From contig JADJPK010000022.1 in NCBI GenBank assembly GCA_016713305.1, positions 1 through 64,000 of the forward strand: 64,000 bases of DNA, in the 5' to 3' direction. This DNA is from Betaproteobacteria bacterium. Its GTDB lineage: Bacteria > Pseudomonadota > Gammaproteobacteria > Burkholderiales > Ga0077523. The notes under the pieces were generated by a model. It did not search any database. It saw nothing but the letters and a program-made list of their open reading frames with translations, and was not told the origin of the DNA. This document shows, one piece after another, positions 27,970 through 36,689 of this stretch (the first letter of the stretch is position 1; the number at the start of each line of letters is the position of its first letter). A program made the translations under genes and the position numbers.

Positions 27970-29034
27970 ATGAATTCCCTGGCTCGTCCCGCCGTTTCGG
28001 CTCCCGCTCCCATGAACCTGTTCGAGCGCTATCTTTCCGCGTGGGTGGCCCTCTGCATCGTCGCTGGCATTCTGCTCGGACAGGCTTTTCCCGCGATGTT
28101 CCAGCTGATCGGCCGCATCGAAGTCGCCCAGGTCAATCTGCCGGTGGGACTCCTCATCTGGGTGATGATCATCCCGATGCTGGCCAGAGTGGACTTCGGT
28201 GCGTTGAGTCAGGTCCGCAGGCAATGGCGCGGCATCGGCGTCACCTTGTTCGTGAACTGGGCCATCAAGCCCTTTTCCATGGCGTTGCTCGCGTGGCTGT
28301 TCGTTCGCCACGTATTCGCAGCTCAATTGCCGGCAGATCAGATGGACAGCTACGTCGCCGGTCTGATCCTCCTTGCGGCCGCGCCGTGCACGGCCATGGT
28401 CTTCGTGTGGAGCCGGCTCACCAACGGAGACCCCATCTTCACGTTGTCGCAGGTCGCTCTGAACGACACGATCATGGTGTTGGGCTTTGCTCCGCTCGTG
28501 GGCATGCTCCTGGGCCTTTCGTCCATCACCGTGCCTTGGGAGACGCTCATCGCCTCCGTGGTGCTCTACATCGTGATTCCGGTCGTGGTCGCGCAGATCT
28601 GGAGGTACTCCCTCTTGCGTACCGGTGCGGGAAGCTTCGATTCCGCCATGAAGAAGGCAGGGTCCGCATCGATCATGGCCTTGCTGGCCACGCTGGTGCT
28701 GCTCTTCGGATTCCAAGGCGAGGCACTGATCCGCCAGCCCGTGGTCATCGCCATCCTGGCCGTTCCCATTCTGCTGCAGGTGGCCTTCACGTCGACGATG
28801 GCCTACCTTCTGAATCGCCGGCTCGGCGAGGTCCACAGCATCGCGTGCCCGTCTGCGCTCATCGGGGCCAGCAACTTCTTCGAACTTGCGGTGGCCACGG
28901 CGATCAGCCTGTTCGGATTCGAATCCGGCGCGGCGTTGGCCACTGTGGTGGGCGTGCTCATCGAAGTCCCGGTGATGCTTCTTGTCGTGCGCATCGTGAA
29001 TGCAACGAAGCCGTGGTACGAGGCACGCACTTGA
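27970..29034 (+). CDS. acr3: Arsenite efflux permease, ACR3 family
   Basis: A 354-residue protein from ATG 27970, one base after the arsC stop. About ten membrane helices. The ACR3 signatures are LLIWVMIIPMLARVDF, LAAAPCTAMVFVWS (with the essential Cys), VALNDTIMVLGFAP and LIGASNFFELAVATAI. It extrudes arsenite using the proton gradient. The next gene starts inside its stop (TGATG). Confidence 0.95.
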   Translation: MNSLARPAVSAPAPMNLFERYLSAWVALCIVAGILLGQAFPAMFQLIGRIEVAQVNLPVGLLIWVMIIPMLARVDFGALSQVRRQWRGIGVTLFVNWAIKPFSMALLAWLFVRHVFAAQLPADQMDSYVAGLILLAAAPCTAMVFVWSRLTNGDPIFTLSQVALNDTIMVLGFAPLVGMLLGLSSITVPWETLIASVVLYIVIPVVVAQIWRYSLLRTGAGSFDSAMKKAGSASIMALLATLVLLFGFQGEALIRQPVVIAILAVPILLQVAFTSTMAYLLNRRLGEVHSIACPSALIGASNFFELAVATAISLFGFESGAALATVVGVLIEVPVMLLVVRIVNATKPWYEART

Positions 29035-29549
29035 TGGGTGAATCGCAGACCTCTGCCATCGACTCGGAGATACATTCCATGAACGGGAACGGTTCGGTTC
29101 AACCGGTCGCGAGTCGTCCCGCGACTCCGGCGGACCTTCTCGAAATCCGGCGCCTTCTCTCAGACAGCGATCTGCCCGTGGAGGACATCGAGCAGCACAT
29201 CGGGAATTTCATCGTCGCGACGCAGGGCGACGTCCTCGTCGGCTGCATCGCGATAGAACCGCTGGGTACCGTGGCGCTGCTGCGATCCCTGTGCGTGCGG
29301 CCGGAGTGCCGGAATCGCGGTGTGGCCGCGGAACTGGGAGCGAGGATCGCCGAGCGCGCGGCCCGGGCCGGTGTTCGCCGTCTCTACCTCATGACCACGA
29401 CGGCCAGTGAGTACTTCGAGCGCGCGGGATTTTCCATCTGTTCCCGAGACGAGATGCCTGCCGAGATCCAAGGCACGCTGCAGTTCAGGGCGCTGTGTCC
29501 GGCCACGGCCGTCTGCATGAGAAGGGACCTTCCCGGGTCGAACTCGTAA
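29034..29549 (+). CDS. arsN2: GNAT acetyltransferase, ArsN2-like
   Basis: A 171-residue protein from ATG 29034, overlapping the acr3 stop; an internal ATG at 29079 is an alternative start. GNAT fold with VALLRSLCVRPECRNRGVAAELG (acetyl-CoA loop R/Q-x-x-G-x-G/A) and the ArsN-type ending TTTASEYFERAGF ... TLQFRALCPATAVCMRR. ArsN1 acetylates the arsenical antibiotic phosphinothricin analogue; the role of ArsN2 is less clear. Last gene of the ars operon. Confidence 0.82.
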   Translation: MGESQTSAIDSEIHSMNGNGSVQPVASRPATPADLLEIRRLLSDSDLPVEDIEQHIGNFIVATQGDVLVGCIAIEPLGTVALLRSLCVRPECRNRGVAAELGARIAERAARAGVRRLYLMTTTASEYFERAGFSICSRDEMPAEIQGTLQFRALCPATAVCMRRDLPGSNS

Positions 29550-29639
29550 GGGGGCCGTTGCACGCTGCCGCGGAATTCGCGGCAGCCGATGTCTATCCGG
29601 ATCGGCCTCGAGCGCGAGTGTTCCGACGCCAACAACGAA

Positions 29640-29663
29640 AAAGGCACGCCGTGGCGTGCCTTT
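29640..29663. terminator. Bidirectional terminator between ars operon and PEP-CTERM gene
   Basis: Perfect 11-bp stem AAAGGCACGCC / GGCGTGCCTTT around GT, with A-rich left and T-rich right sides. It serves the ars operon (plus) and the convergent gene at 29686 (minus). Confidence 0.88.
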
Positions 29664-29685
29664 CGAGGATCTCGTCCCGACAGGT

Positions 29686-30390
29686 TCAGTGCGGCGTCTT
29701 GCGCTTGCGGCGCGCCGTCAATCCGAACGCGAGCGCTGCCACCGATCCCAGCAGGAGCACTCCGGGTTCCGGGATCTGGCCAGTCACGGGCCGGTCGTAG
29801 ACGTACTCGACCGTCAGCCGGCCCAGGTTCGTCGATTGGCCCCAATTGGCGTGCATCGTGGAAGAGTTGTTGTCGGGCGTGTTGAACACGGACAGGGTAA
29901 GCAGAGTGTCGAACGTTCCTGTTCCGATGAAGTGCGCGAGATCGCCCGAAGCGGAGTACACACGGCTGCCGTCGACCGCCTGCGAAACGCTGGCCGTCAG
30001 ATTTCCGGGGGGGGATGCCGATGCCGAGAACGGACTGCTGAAGAGGTCTCCCAATCCCACCAGGTCGGCCTCCGCTGTACCGTTGATGGTCGCAGTCTCA
30101 TCGTCGAACTCGCCCGTGTTGCTGGCCAACAAGGTGGATCGCCACCGGAAGATGACCTGCTGGAGAGTCCCGAGTCCGGCGTCGAACTCGTTGAAGGAGT
30201 GCAAGGTGGTCGCGGTGTAAGGCTGGACGGCGAACGGATCGACCTGGTTCGTCTGGGCGAGGGAGAAATCGAAGACCTGAGGCGTCGTGGTGATAGGCGC
30301 TGCGGTGGCCGACGTGGCCGCGCCGAGAGCGATCAGGACAGTGGCCAGGACCTTGGCCTGCCATTGCATCGAACGGGCTGCATTCAACAT
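29686..30390 (-). CDS. PEP-CTERM sorting-domain protein
   Basis: A 234-residue protein from ATG 30390, with GGAG upstream on its strand. Signal peptide (MQWQAKVLATVLIALGAATSATAA), a beta-sandwich-like choice-of-anchor domain (PQVFDFSLAQTNQVDPFAVQPY...), and the tail IPEPGVLLLGSVAALAFGL followed by TARRKRK. It is an expected exosortase substrate. The anchor-type middle resembles choice-of-anchor E-like proteins of the same class. Confidence 0.9.
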   Translation of the reverse strand: MLNAARSMQWQAKVLATVLIALGAATSATAAPITTTPQVFDFSLAQTNQVDPFAVQPYTATTLHSFNEFDAGLGTLQQVIFRWRSTLLASNTGEFDDETATINGTAEADLVGLGDLFSSPFSASASPPGNLTASVSQAVDGSRVYSASGDLAHFIGTGTFDTLLTLSVFNTPDNNSSTMHANWGQSTNLGRLTVEYVYDRPVTGQIPEPGVLLLGSVAALAFGLTARRKRKTPH

Positions 30391-30583
30391 GAATACTCCT
30401 TCCTTGTTCTCGTTGTTGCTTCGGCGGGACCTGGAATCAGGCCGTTCAAGTCGATCGCGTCGAGACTGCAAGAATCGCACGCACGCGGCCAAGTCATGGA
30501 TGTGTCGGGGGTTTTTTCATCGACGTTCGAGGACACCGGGCGCGGTGTAAGTGGCCTCGACACTTTGGGGACTGTCGAACCGG

Positions 30584-32746
30584 CTATTCGGTGGTGGCGC
30601 CGGGCAAACGCCGGTACACACGCAGCGTCGGCACCTCCTGATAGACCTCCTCGAACAGCGTGTGGTCGTACTCGCCGAGGAGGAACATCCGGTTGAGGTT
30701 GGATTCGTACAACTCGGACGGAAGGACGAATACCCGGATCTTCCGGTCAGATCCGATCACGACCTCCAGCACGAGATCGGAATCGTGAGGAAAGTCGACC
30801 CGTTTGACCACGGCTCCATCGTCGATCACGTCGAGCCGACGTATCGTTCGGCCCTGGCTGAACCGGCCGGCGTCCAGATCCACGTTCCCGCCGTCGCAGT
30901 CCAGCTGGTGGTTCCTGAAAGCGGAACAGAGCATCGGGAGATACGCCTGCGGGATGCCGGCGCGATTCCGGAGGGAGCGTCCGGCCACGTGGCGGATCGC
31001 GTCGGCGGAGCGGAGCATGTCGGAGGAGAACACGACGAACTGATCGGCGCGCGCAGGCTGACCGGGATCGGGTGTCGCCAACGCGTCCAGCAGGTCTTCC
31101 CTCGTGGAGAATCGGGTGGCCCGCGCAACGATGCCCTTGTTCCCGATCTTGTCCACCGTCGCCATGACCCTATGCAGCCTGTCCTGGCGGGGCGCTGTCA
31201 GAGAGTCCGCAATGAAGTGGGTCTGCGGCGTGTACTGCGCCGAGCCGTCGTGATAGACCGTCCAGCCCGCCACGTGGGAGTAGGCGAATCCTCTGTCCCA
31301 CCACGTCCAGACACGGGCGCCGGGCGGCATGCGCCCCGCCGCCCGTTTGATCGCGAGAAGGTCCTGGGCCGGTATTGCCGGCACGCTCTGCGGTGTGGCG
31401 CGTGCCATCGAGGGCTGCAGCCACAGGAAGAACGCGAGGATTCCCAAGGCCAGGGAAGCCAGGAATTCGGCTGTACCGGGGGTGGCGCTGCCACGCACGC
31501 TGGACGCCGAGCCAGTTCCCTTCGCCAGGCGACCGACGAGCGGGCGGACGGCGACCGTGATCAGGTGGCCGAGCCCGAACCCGGCCAGTGGCGCCAGATA
31601 CATCGAAAAGCGCGCACCGCTCACGAACGTGAAGGCACCCATGGCGAGGATGGGCAACAGTGGAACGCTGTCGCGCCATCGCCTCGTTGCCCACACGGCG
31701 AAACCCACAAGGCCGAGGGTTCCCGGGAACCCATGGCCCAGGACCATTTCCATCGCCGCCAAGCCCCGTGCACCACGCTGCTCGCCGACGGTCTCCATTA
31801 CGTTGGGGAAAAGGGCATCCACCATGGATGCGCCGTCGGGTGTGGCACTTCGGCTGAAGTACCGGCCGAGCAGGTTGGCAGCGTTGTCAACGCACAGGGC
31901 CAGCTGCACCGGATGGCTGAATGCCACGCACAAGAGCACCGCCAAGGCAGTTTCCCGCCAGCCCCGGCGCTGCAACAGCAGCCACGAAACCAGCGCGGTC
32001 CAGTACAAGGCCGATATCGCGGCCTTCTCGTACCAGCGGAAATACAGATAGAGGACAAGGCCCAGTACGGCAGAAGTGAGCCATACCCGCGAAGAGCGCG
32101 CAGACCGGTCGATGCTCAGGATCGCGAGTGAGGCAAGCCACGGAAAGAAGAGATTGAGGCAGTCCGTATCGACGAACCCCAGCTGCGTGCGGGACAGATA
32201 GACCGGGGCGAAAGCACCCGTGAGTGCGGCCAGCAGGCCGGCGGCGGGCTCTCCGATCTTCCACGCGTAGACAAACAGCGGAAGCACGAACAGGCTCGCA
32301 AGCACCGGTGTGAGCAGAAGACCGGCCCGTTCGGTGCTGCCCGCGAACGGAATGGCTGCGACGATCAGGCCCGCCAGCAAGGGCATTTGTCGTGGAGTTC
32401 TCTGCGGTTCCCAGTCCAACGGGGCGGCGGCCGGAAGATACTCCGATGCGTCGCGCGGCCGTTGCAGTCTCTGGTAGTGCCGAAGCGGATCATCGGCATG
32501 CGGCACGAACGTCCCGTCGTGCGTGCTCCTGGCAAGACGCAAGGAGTAGTACGCGTCCGGTGTCGTCATCACGGGGACGCCGTGCGCGAAGTACGCTTCG
32601 GGCTCCGCCCGCCAGCGGTCGAGCGATTCGAAGCGTTCATGAACGGCGTAGCCGGCGGCCAGTATTGCCAGCGCGAGACCGAAAAGGAATAGTAGAGACC
32701 ACGGGCGCTCGCTCCCCGCCGTTGCCTTGCGGTCGTCTCGTGTCAT
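30584..32746 (-). CDS. PglB/STT3-like oligosaccharyltransferase family protein
   Basis: A 720-residue protein from ATG 32746, which has GAGGA about nine bases upstream; an upstream ATG at 32794 is possible. The motifs of STT3/PglB enzymes are in order: D64 in TTPDAYYSLRLAR (first loop), R186 with D193-T-D195 in SRTQLGFVDTDCLN, a loop-5 Glu in NVMETVGEQRGARG, and WWD at 482-484 in VWTWWDRGFAYSHVAG with a soluble C-terminal domain after it. About a dozen membrane helices are visible. STT3 enzymes move a lipid-linked glycan to Asn in N-X-S/T. Divergent from a Wzx-like flippase. The exact glycan and protein acceptors are unknown; homologues in betaproteobacteria are rarely studied. Confidence 0.85.
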   Translation of the reverse strand: MTRDDRKATAGSERPWSLLFLFGLALAILAAGYAVHERFESLDRWRAEPEAYFAHGVPVMTTPDAYYSLRLARSTHDGTFVPHADDPLRHYQRLQRPRDASEYLPAAAPLDWEPQRTPRQMPLLAGLIVAAIPFAGSTERAGLLLTPVLASLFVLPLFVYAWKIGEPAAGLLAALTGAFAPVYLSRTQLGFVDTDCLNLFFPWLASLAILSIDRSARSSRVWLTSAVLGLVLYLYFRWYEKAAISALYWTALVSWLLLQRRGWRETALAVLLCVAFSHPVQLALCVDNAANLLGRYFSRSATPDGASMVDALFPNVMETVGEQRGARGLAAMEMVLGHGFPGTLGLVGFAVWATRRWRDSVPLLPILAMGAFTFVSGARFSMYLAPLAGFGLGHLITVAVRPLVGRLAKGTGSASSVRGSATPGTAEFLASLALGILAFFLWLQPSMARATPQSVPAIPAQDLLAIKRAAGRMPPGARVWTWWDRGFAYSHVAGWTVYHDGSAQYTPQTHFIADSLTAPRQDRLHRVMATVDKIGNKGIVARATRFSTREDLLDALATPDPGQPARADQFVVFSSDMLRSADAIRHVAGRSLRNRAGIPQAYLPMLCSAFRNHQLDCDGGNVDLDAGRFSQGRTIRRLDVIDDGAVVKRVDFPHDSDLVLEVVIGSDRKIRVFVLPSELYESNLNRMFLLGEYDHTLFEEVYQEVPTLRVYRRLPGATTE

Positions 32747-32792
32747 CACTGCGTCCTCGTCAGCCGTACTTTGATCAGACCTTTCCTGGCTC

Positions 32793-34238
32793 ATGCCGAA
32801 CGGAATTCCCCACGAACCCCGGTTCTTCCGCCACGTCGGTCTGCTCGCCGGCGCATCGGCCATCGGTCCGCTGGTAGCGTTCGCGGCCTATCCCTTTCTC
32901 ACCCGTATCTTCGACCCGGGCCAGTTCGGTGTCCTCGGCCTCTTCGAGGCCGTGTTGGCCATCTCGCTTTCTTTCTGCACCTTGCGCTATCACCTTGCGA
33001 TTCCGGTTGCCGACGACGATCTCGATGCCGCATCCCTGGTGGCGGTGTCGATTGCTTCCTCCGGAGCAGTCGCGGTGCTGCTCGCGATCGTACTGCACTG
33101 GACGCAGGACTTCGCGGTTTCGAATCTTCGGCTCTCGTCCATCCGCCATCTGACCTGGCTCCTGCCCGTCGCCACGTTCGCCAGCGGCTCTGCGCTCGCG
33201 CTTGCCGGGTGGCACACGCGCCGCCGCGCATTTGCACGCATTGCCGCGAGCCGGATCTGCCAGGGCCTGGTCCAGGTGTCGGTTCAGACGGCAGTGGGCC
33301 TGATGGGCATGTTGCAGTCGGGCCTCGCACTTGGGTTGGTGGCTGCACGCGTGGCCGCAGGACTGGTTCTTTGCGGGCGAACGGATCTCGGACCGCCGAT
33401 GCGCCGGGTGTCGTGGCCGAATCTCGTCGCTGCGACGAAGAGACACCGGCGGCTGCCGCTGATCTCTTCCTGGTCGGCCATCATCAACATCCTCGGTCAG
33501 CAACTGTCCGTGCTTATCGTCGGCGCGTCGTTCGGGGTCGATGCCGTCGGCTTCTACAGTCTTGCCTTCCTCGTGACCGTGGGCCCGGCGCATCTCGTGT
33601 CGCAGGCCATCGAGCAGTCGTTCGTCGCACGAATGCGCGATGCAGAGCGTGAGGGCCGCACTGCCGCCCTGGCGTATTCCGTGTACCGATCGCTCGTGCG
33701 CATGGGGACGGTTCCTGCCATCGTGTTCGCCGCCCTTGCCCCCGACTTGTTTTCAGTGGCATTCGGTCAAACGTGGTCCCTCGCAGGCGAGTTCGCACGC
33801 TGGCTCGTTCCCTCCGTCCTCGCGGCGATCGTCGGATCGCATCTCCCGTCGCTTGTCGTGCTTCGGCACTGGCAGCGTGCCGAGCTTGTCTTCAACGTGG
33901 CGCTGGCCTCCTCGCGGTGTGTCGCGCTTCTATGGGCGGGAAACGCGGTCGGCCCGTTCGCGGGCGTGCTCGCCTACGGCGTTACGGGAGCCATCCTGAC
34001 ATTGGGTTACTCGGCATCGCTGATCGTCGCCGAAGGGGCACGCATTCGAGACGTCGCGGTTCCGCTCTTGAAGGAGACCGTCTCGGGTCTGGCGATCGGG
34101 GGGGGTTTGCTGGGCGTCCGTGCGGTGCTGGGAGACGCGGGCTCATCGACGGCATGCGCCATCGGTCTCGTCGTGGTCGCGCTGCATCTTGCGCTGGCCA
34201 TTCCGAGAAGGGCCTCCGTGGCAGCGATGCCTGGTTGA
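32793..34238 (+). CDS. Wzx/MATE-type oligosaccharide flippase
   Basis: A 481-residue protein from ATG 32793. About twelve membrane helices of the polysaccharide-transporter fold: HVGLLAGASAIGPLVAFAAYPFLTRIFDP at the start (typical Wzx opening), VSIASSGAVAVLLAIVL, GQQLSVLIVGASFGVDAVGFYSLAF. Such flippases turn lipid-linked glycans from the cytoplasmic to the periplasmic side. Pairing with the divergent oligosaccharyltransferase suggests that it delivers that enzyme's donor. There is no glycosyltransferase next to it. There is no clear Shine-Dalgarno, but no better start. Confidence 0.85.
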   Translation: MPNGIPHEPRFFRHVGLLAGASAIGPLVAFAAYPFLTRIFDPGQFGVLGLFEAVLAISLSFCTLRYHLAIPVADDDLDAASLVAVSIASSGAVAVLLAIVLHWTQDFAVSNLRLSSIRHLTWLLPVATFASGSALALAGWHTRRRAFARIAASRICQGLVQVSVQTAVGLMGMLQSGLALGLVAARVAAGLVLCGRTDLGPPMRRVSWPNLVAATKRHRRLPLISSWSAIINILGQQLSVLIVGASFGVDAVGFYSLAFLVTVGPAHLVSQAIEQSFVARMRDAEREGRTAALAYSVYRSLVRMGTVPAIVFAALAPDLFSVAFGQTWSLAGEFARWLVPSVLAAIVGSHLPSLVVLRHWQRAELVFNVALASSRCVALLWAGNAVGPFAGVLAYGVTGAILTLGYSASLIVAEGARIRDVAVPLLKETVSGLAIGGGLLGVRAVLGDAGSSTACAIGLVVVALHLALAIPRRASVAAMPG

Positions 34239-34268
34239 GGCCGAGTTCCGTCCGCCGCAACCCTCCCT

Positions 34269-35528
34269 TCAGTCCACCGCGAACAGATCGTCCCACTTGC
34301 CGGTCGCCAGCTCGGCGTCGACGCTCTCCCCGATCTTCCGCAGCGAATCCTGGCACCGCACCCATGGCGGCGTCTTGGGTTGTGGAGAGAACAGACCCAC
34401 GTGATCCCCCTGCACCGAGAGCGCGATGACGTGATCGCACCCGGGCAAGGTGAACGTGTCTCCGCTGGTCTTCCGCGGATCTATCCAGTCGGGTGCGACC
34501 TTCGCGCCCATCCTTTCCATCAGGTGATTCCGCAGCGCTTCGCCCAGTTCGGGGCGGCTTTGCGGCACGCGGTACTCGATCCGGTCGCCAAAGTTCACGA
34601 AGCGGCCTTTCCAGGGCAGCTGTTTCACCGCCTTTCTCGGCACGAGCTTCTCGTGTCCGTCGGACTCCCGGCGCCATTCGAAATAGTGGGCGATCCACGC
34701 GGCATCGATGTCCTGGTGGTCCGCGTAGCGGCTCGTCCGTCGATGGATGGGCACCGCGTAGGCATTGCCCGTCGGAATGTCCACCACCACGAGCGCGTCG
34801 TAGGGGGCGCCGGCACCATCATCGTCGCGGCCCGTGGCCGGTGCCACGAACTGGGTCTGGCCCGGCGAGAACGCGCGAGCCTGGATGCCCCCGGCGTTGA
34901 GTTCCGCCGGCCGGTTCGGATTGTCCGAGACCCAGGGCCGGACCGGATATGCGGTGAGCGTCTTGATGTCCAGAACGGTATGGTAGGAAAGCCTGAGCCA
35001 CCGTCCCCCCTGAAGCACCGTGCCATCGTCAGCCCCCACCTTCTCGATCCCATAGGCGCGGACCGGTCCCGGCTGCCCGCCCGCGGCATCGAGCCACTGC
35101 ATCTCCGCCATGTTGGTGCTGGGAGTGCCGAACGAGCGCACCGAAAGATCGTTGCCCGTGGCGGTCAGCAGATGAAAGTCGGTGGTGGAAACGATCAGGG
35201 ACGGCTCCGGTGCGTCCATCACCCGCAGCACGCGCCAGAACCTCGATCCCACGCCCGGTACCGAAACTTCCTTGCCACCGAAGCGCACGCCGAACGCAGT
35301 GACTTCCATGGTGGTGAAGGGATTGCCGCTGTTGTTGGGGAACGCACCGGAAGAAATGCGTTTTCCGGTGGCGACGATCTCGAAGGGACCGTGCGCGAAC
35401 GTCTCGGTGGTGAGCGGCTCGGACCGCTGTCCGACACCGCATCCGGAGACGAGGGCAACGACTGCTGACAGTGCCCAGCGCAGAAGGGAGGGCACGCGGT
35501 GCCGGAGGCTGGTCATGGCTGGCGGCAT
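34269..35528 (-). CDS. Hypothetical lipoprotein
   Basis: About 419 residues from ATG 35528 (or the ATG at 35516). Signal peptide ending in the lipobox LVSGCGVG. The mature part has a beta-rich pattern with repeated charged loops (FWRVLRVMDAPEPSLIVSTTDFHLLTA, YDALVVVDIPTGNAYAVPI) suggesting a beta-propeller or similar fold, and an ending rich in W and D. I do not recognise the family. It converges on the flippase gene with 30 bases between stops. Confidence 0.7.
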   Translation of the reverse strand: MPPAMTSLRHRVPSLLRWALSAVVALVSGCGVGQRSEPLTTETFAHGPFEIVATGKRISSGAFPNNSGNPFTTMEVTAFGVRFGGKEVSVPGVGSRFWRVLRVMDAPEPSLIVSTTDFHLLTATGNDLSVRSFGTPSTNMAEMQWLDAAGGQPGPVRAYGIEKVGADDGTVLQGGRWLRLSYHTVLDIKTLTAYPVRPWVSDNPNRPAELNAGGIQARAFSPGQTQFVAPATGRDDDGAGAPYDALVVVDIPTGNAYAVPIHRRTSRYADHQDIDAAWIAHYFEWRRESDGHEKLVPRKAVKQLPWKGRFVNFGDRIEYRVPQSRPELGEALRNHLMERMGAKVAPDWIDPRKTSGDTFTLPGCDHVIALSVQGDHVGLFSPQPKTPPWVRCQDSLRKIGESVDAELATGKWDDLFAVD

Positions 35529-35723
35529 TGGAACGAGTTTTGGGAAGCGCAGCCCGCATCGTAGTGCAAGCTCCGCTTCACGCCACTTGTCGGACTCCTG
35601 CCTGACTCCCGGTTGTCGCGGCACGAGTGACCGCCCGGGTGGACCCGGGCAGGGAAGTCAGATGCTCTTGCAGCGACTGCCGGTCTCGCGCCCCGGGGGC
35701 GCTGCCGGCAGCGGAACTGGAAC

Positions 35724-36338
35724 TCAGCGGCGGGCGGAGCGCTTCGACACGCCGAAGCCTGCAAGCACGGCGGCAGCAAGAAGCGCGAGGGGACCTGGCT
35801 CGGGCACGCGCTGTGGCACGTCGCCGGTGATCGTCAGCAGCAGCCGGGAAGGTGCGTTCAATGTGAGGTCCGTGCTGTACCCCGCGCTGGCGAAGTTGGT
35901 GAAGGCGCCGATGCTCACCGTCAGCGAACCGTCCATCAGCCAGCCTCGGACCGACTGCGAATCCGGCAGACCGAGGTTGAGCGCGAGGTCGGGCGCGGCC
36001 GCGTTGATCGATGCGAGCGCGAGCCTTCCGGGACCGTCTTCACGTATCACCCCGATTTCCAGTCCGGGAATTCCGCCGCCGTCGTTGGTGGGAAACAGGG
36101 CCGCGTTGGTGAAGTCTTCGTCGTCTGTCGAGAAAGTGAACTTGATGCCGGTGATCTGACTTGCATTCGTGAAGGGAAACGCGGGTGCCCAGGCCGGTGC
36201 CGTGTACGTCCCCTGGCTGAACGTGCCGAACGGCTGCACCGACTGGAAGTCGAGGGTTTGCGTGACGGTGACGGGAACTGCGGCGGCAGGCAGGGCGATT
36301 GCAAGACCGAGAAGGGCGGTGAAGGCGATGGATCGCAT
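35724..36338 (-). CDS. PEP-CTERM sorting-domain protein
   Basis: A 204-residue protein from ATG 36338. Signal peptide MRSIAFTALLGLAIALPAAA, a beta-rich middle (VTVTQTLDFQSVQPF ... GLPDSQSVRGWLMDG ... NLTAS-free), and the tail RVPEPGPLALLAAAVLAGFG followed by KRSARR. It is an expected exosortase substrate like the genes at 15449 and 29686; the middle has no recognised function. Confidence 0.9.
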   Translation of the reverse strand: MRSIAFTALLGLAIALPAAAVPVTVTQTLDFQSVQPFGTFSQGTYTAPAWAPAFPFTNASQITGIKFTFSTDDEDFTNAALFPTNDGGGIPGLEIGVIREDGPGRLALASINAAAPDLALNLGLPDSQSVRGWLMDGSLTVSIGAFTNFASAGYSTDLTLNAPSRLLLTITGDVPQRVPEPGPLALLAAAVLAGFGVSKRSARR

Positions 36339-36689
36339 GAAGGCTCCTGGATTCTTCTTTTCCGATCAGAGCGGCCGTCCTTGGGCGGCGGCCGTGGGCG
36401 CGTCAAGTCCCTGCAAGATCCGGGCGAATTCCGCGATGCACTGATTCGTCGAGCTTTTTGTACATTGAGCCGATCGGATGTAAACCCGCTCGACGGTTTC
36501 GAGTGCTTTTGAGCCCAGGCCGACGAACCCTCGACCGCCGGCAGCGTCACAGCATTCGGGTTGTGTTCCCCGCATGCAGATCGGACGCAGCCGCCCATTG
36601 GCCGGCCGCAGACGCAGTCCCGGCGCCATGCCGGCACACCGACTGCCCCTGGCCGACCTCCACCGCGCCAAGACCGAAAGGGTTGGGTC
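36339..36689. other. Intergenic region between divergent genes
   Basis: These 351 bases separate the PEP-CTERM gene (minus) from egtB (plus). No structural RNA or strong inverted repeat is seen. I looked for a sigma-54 promoter of the PEP-CTERM type and found only an incomplete match near 36411-36426 on the minus strand, lacking the -24 GG. Confidence 0.45.

Noticed and set aside
36400..36440. Sigma-54 promoter for the PEP-CTERM gene at 35724
   Set aside because: Minus-strand TCGCCCG-GATC-TTGCA keeps the -12 part but lacks the essential GG of the -24 element. Similar partial matches before the other PEP-CTERM genes are no better.
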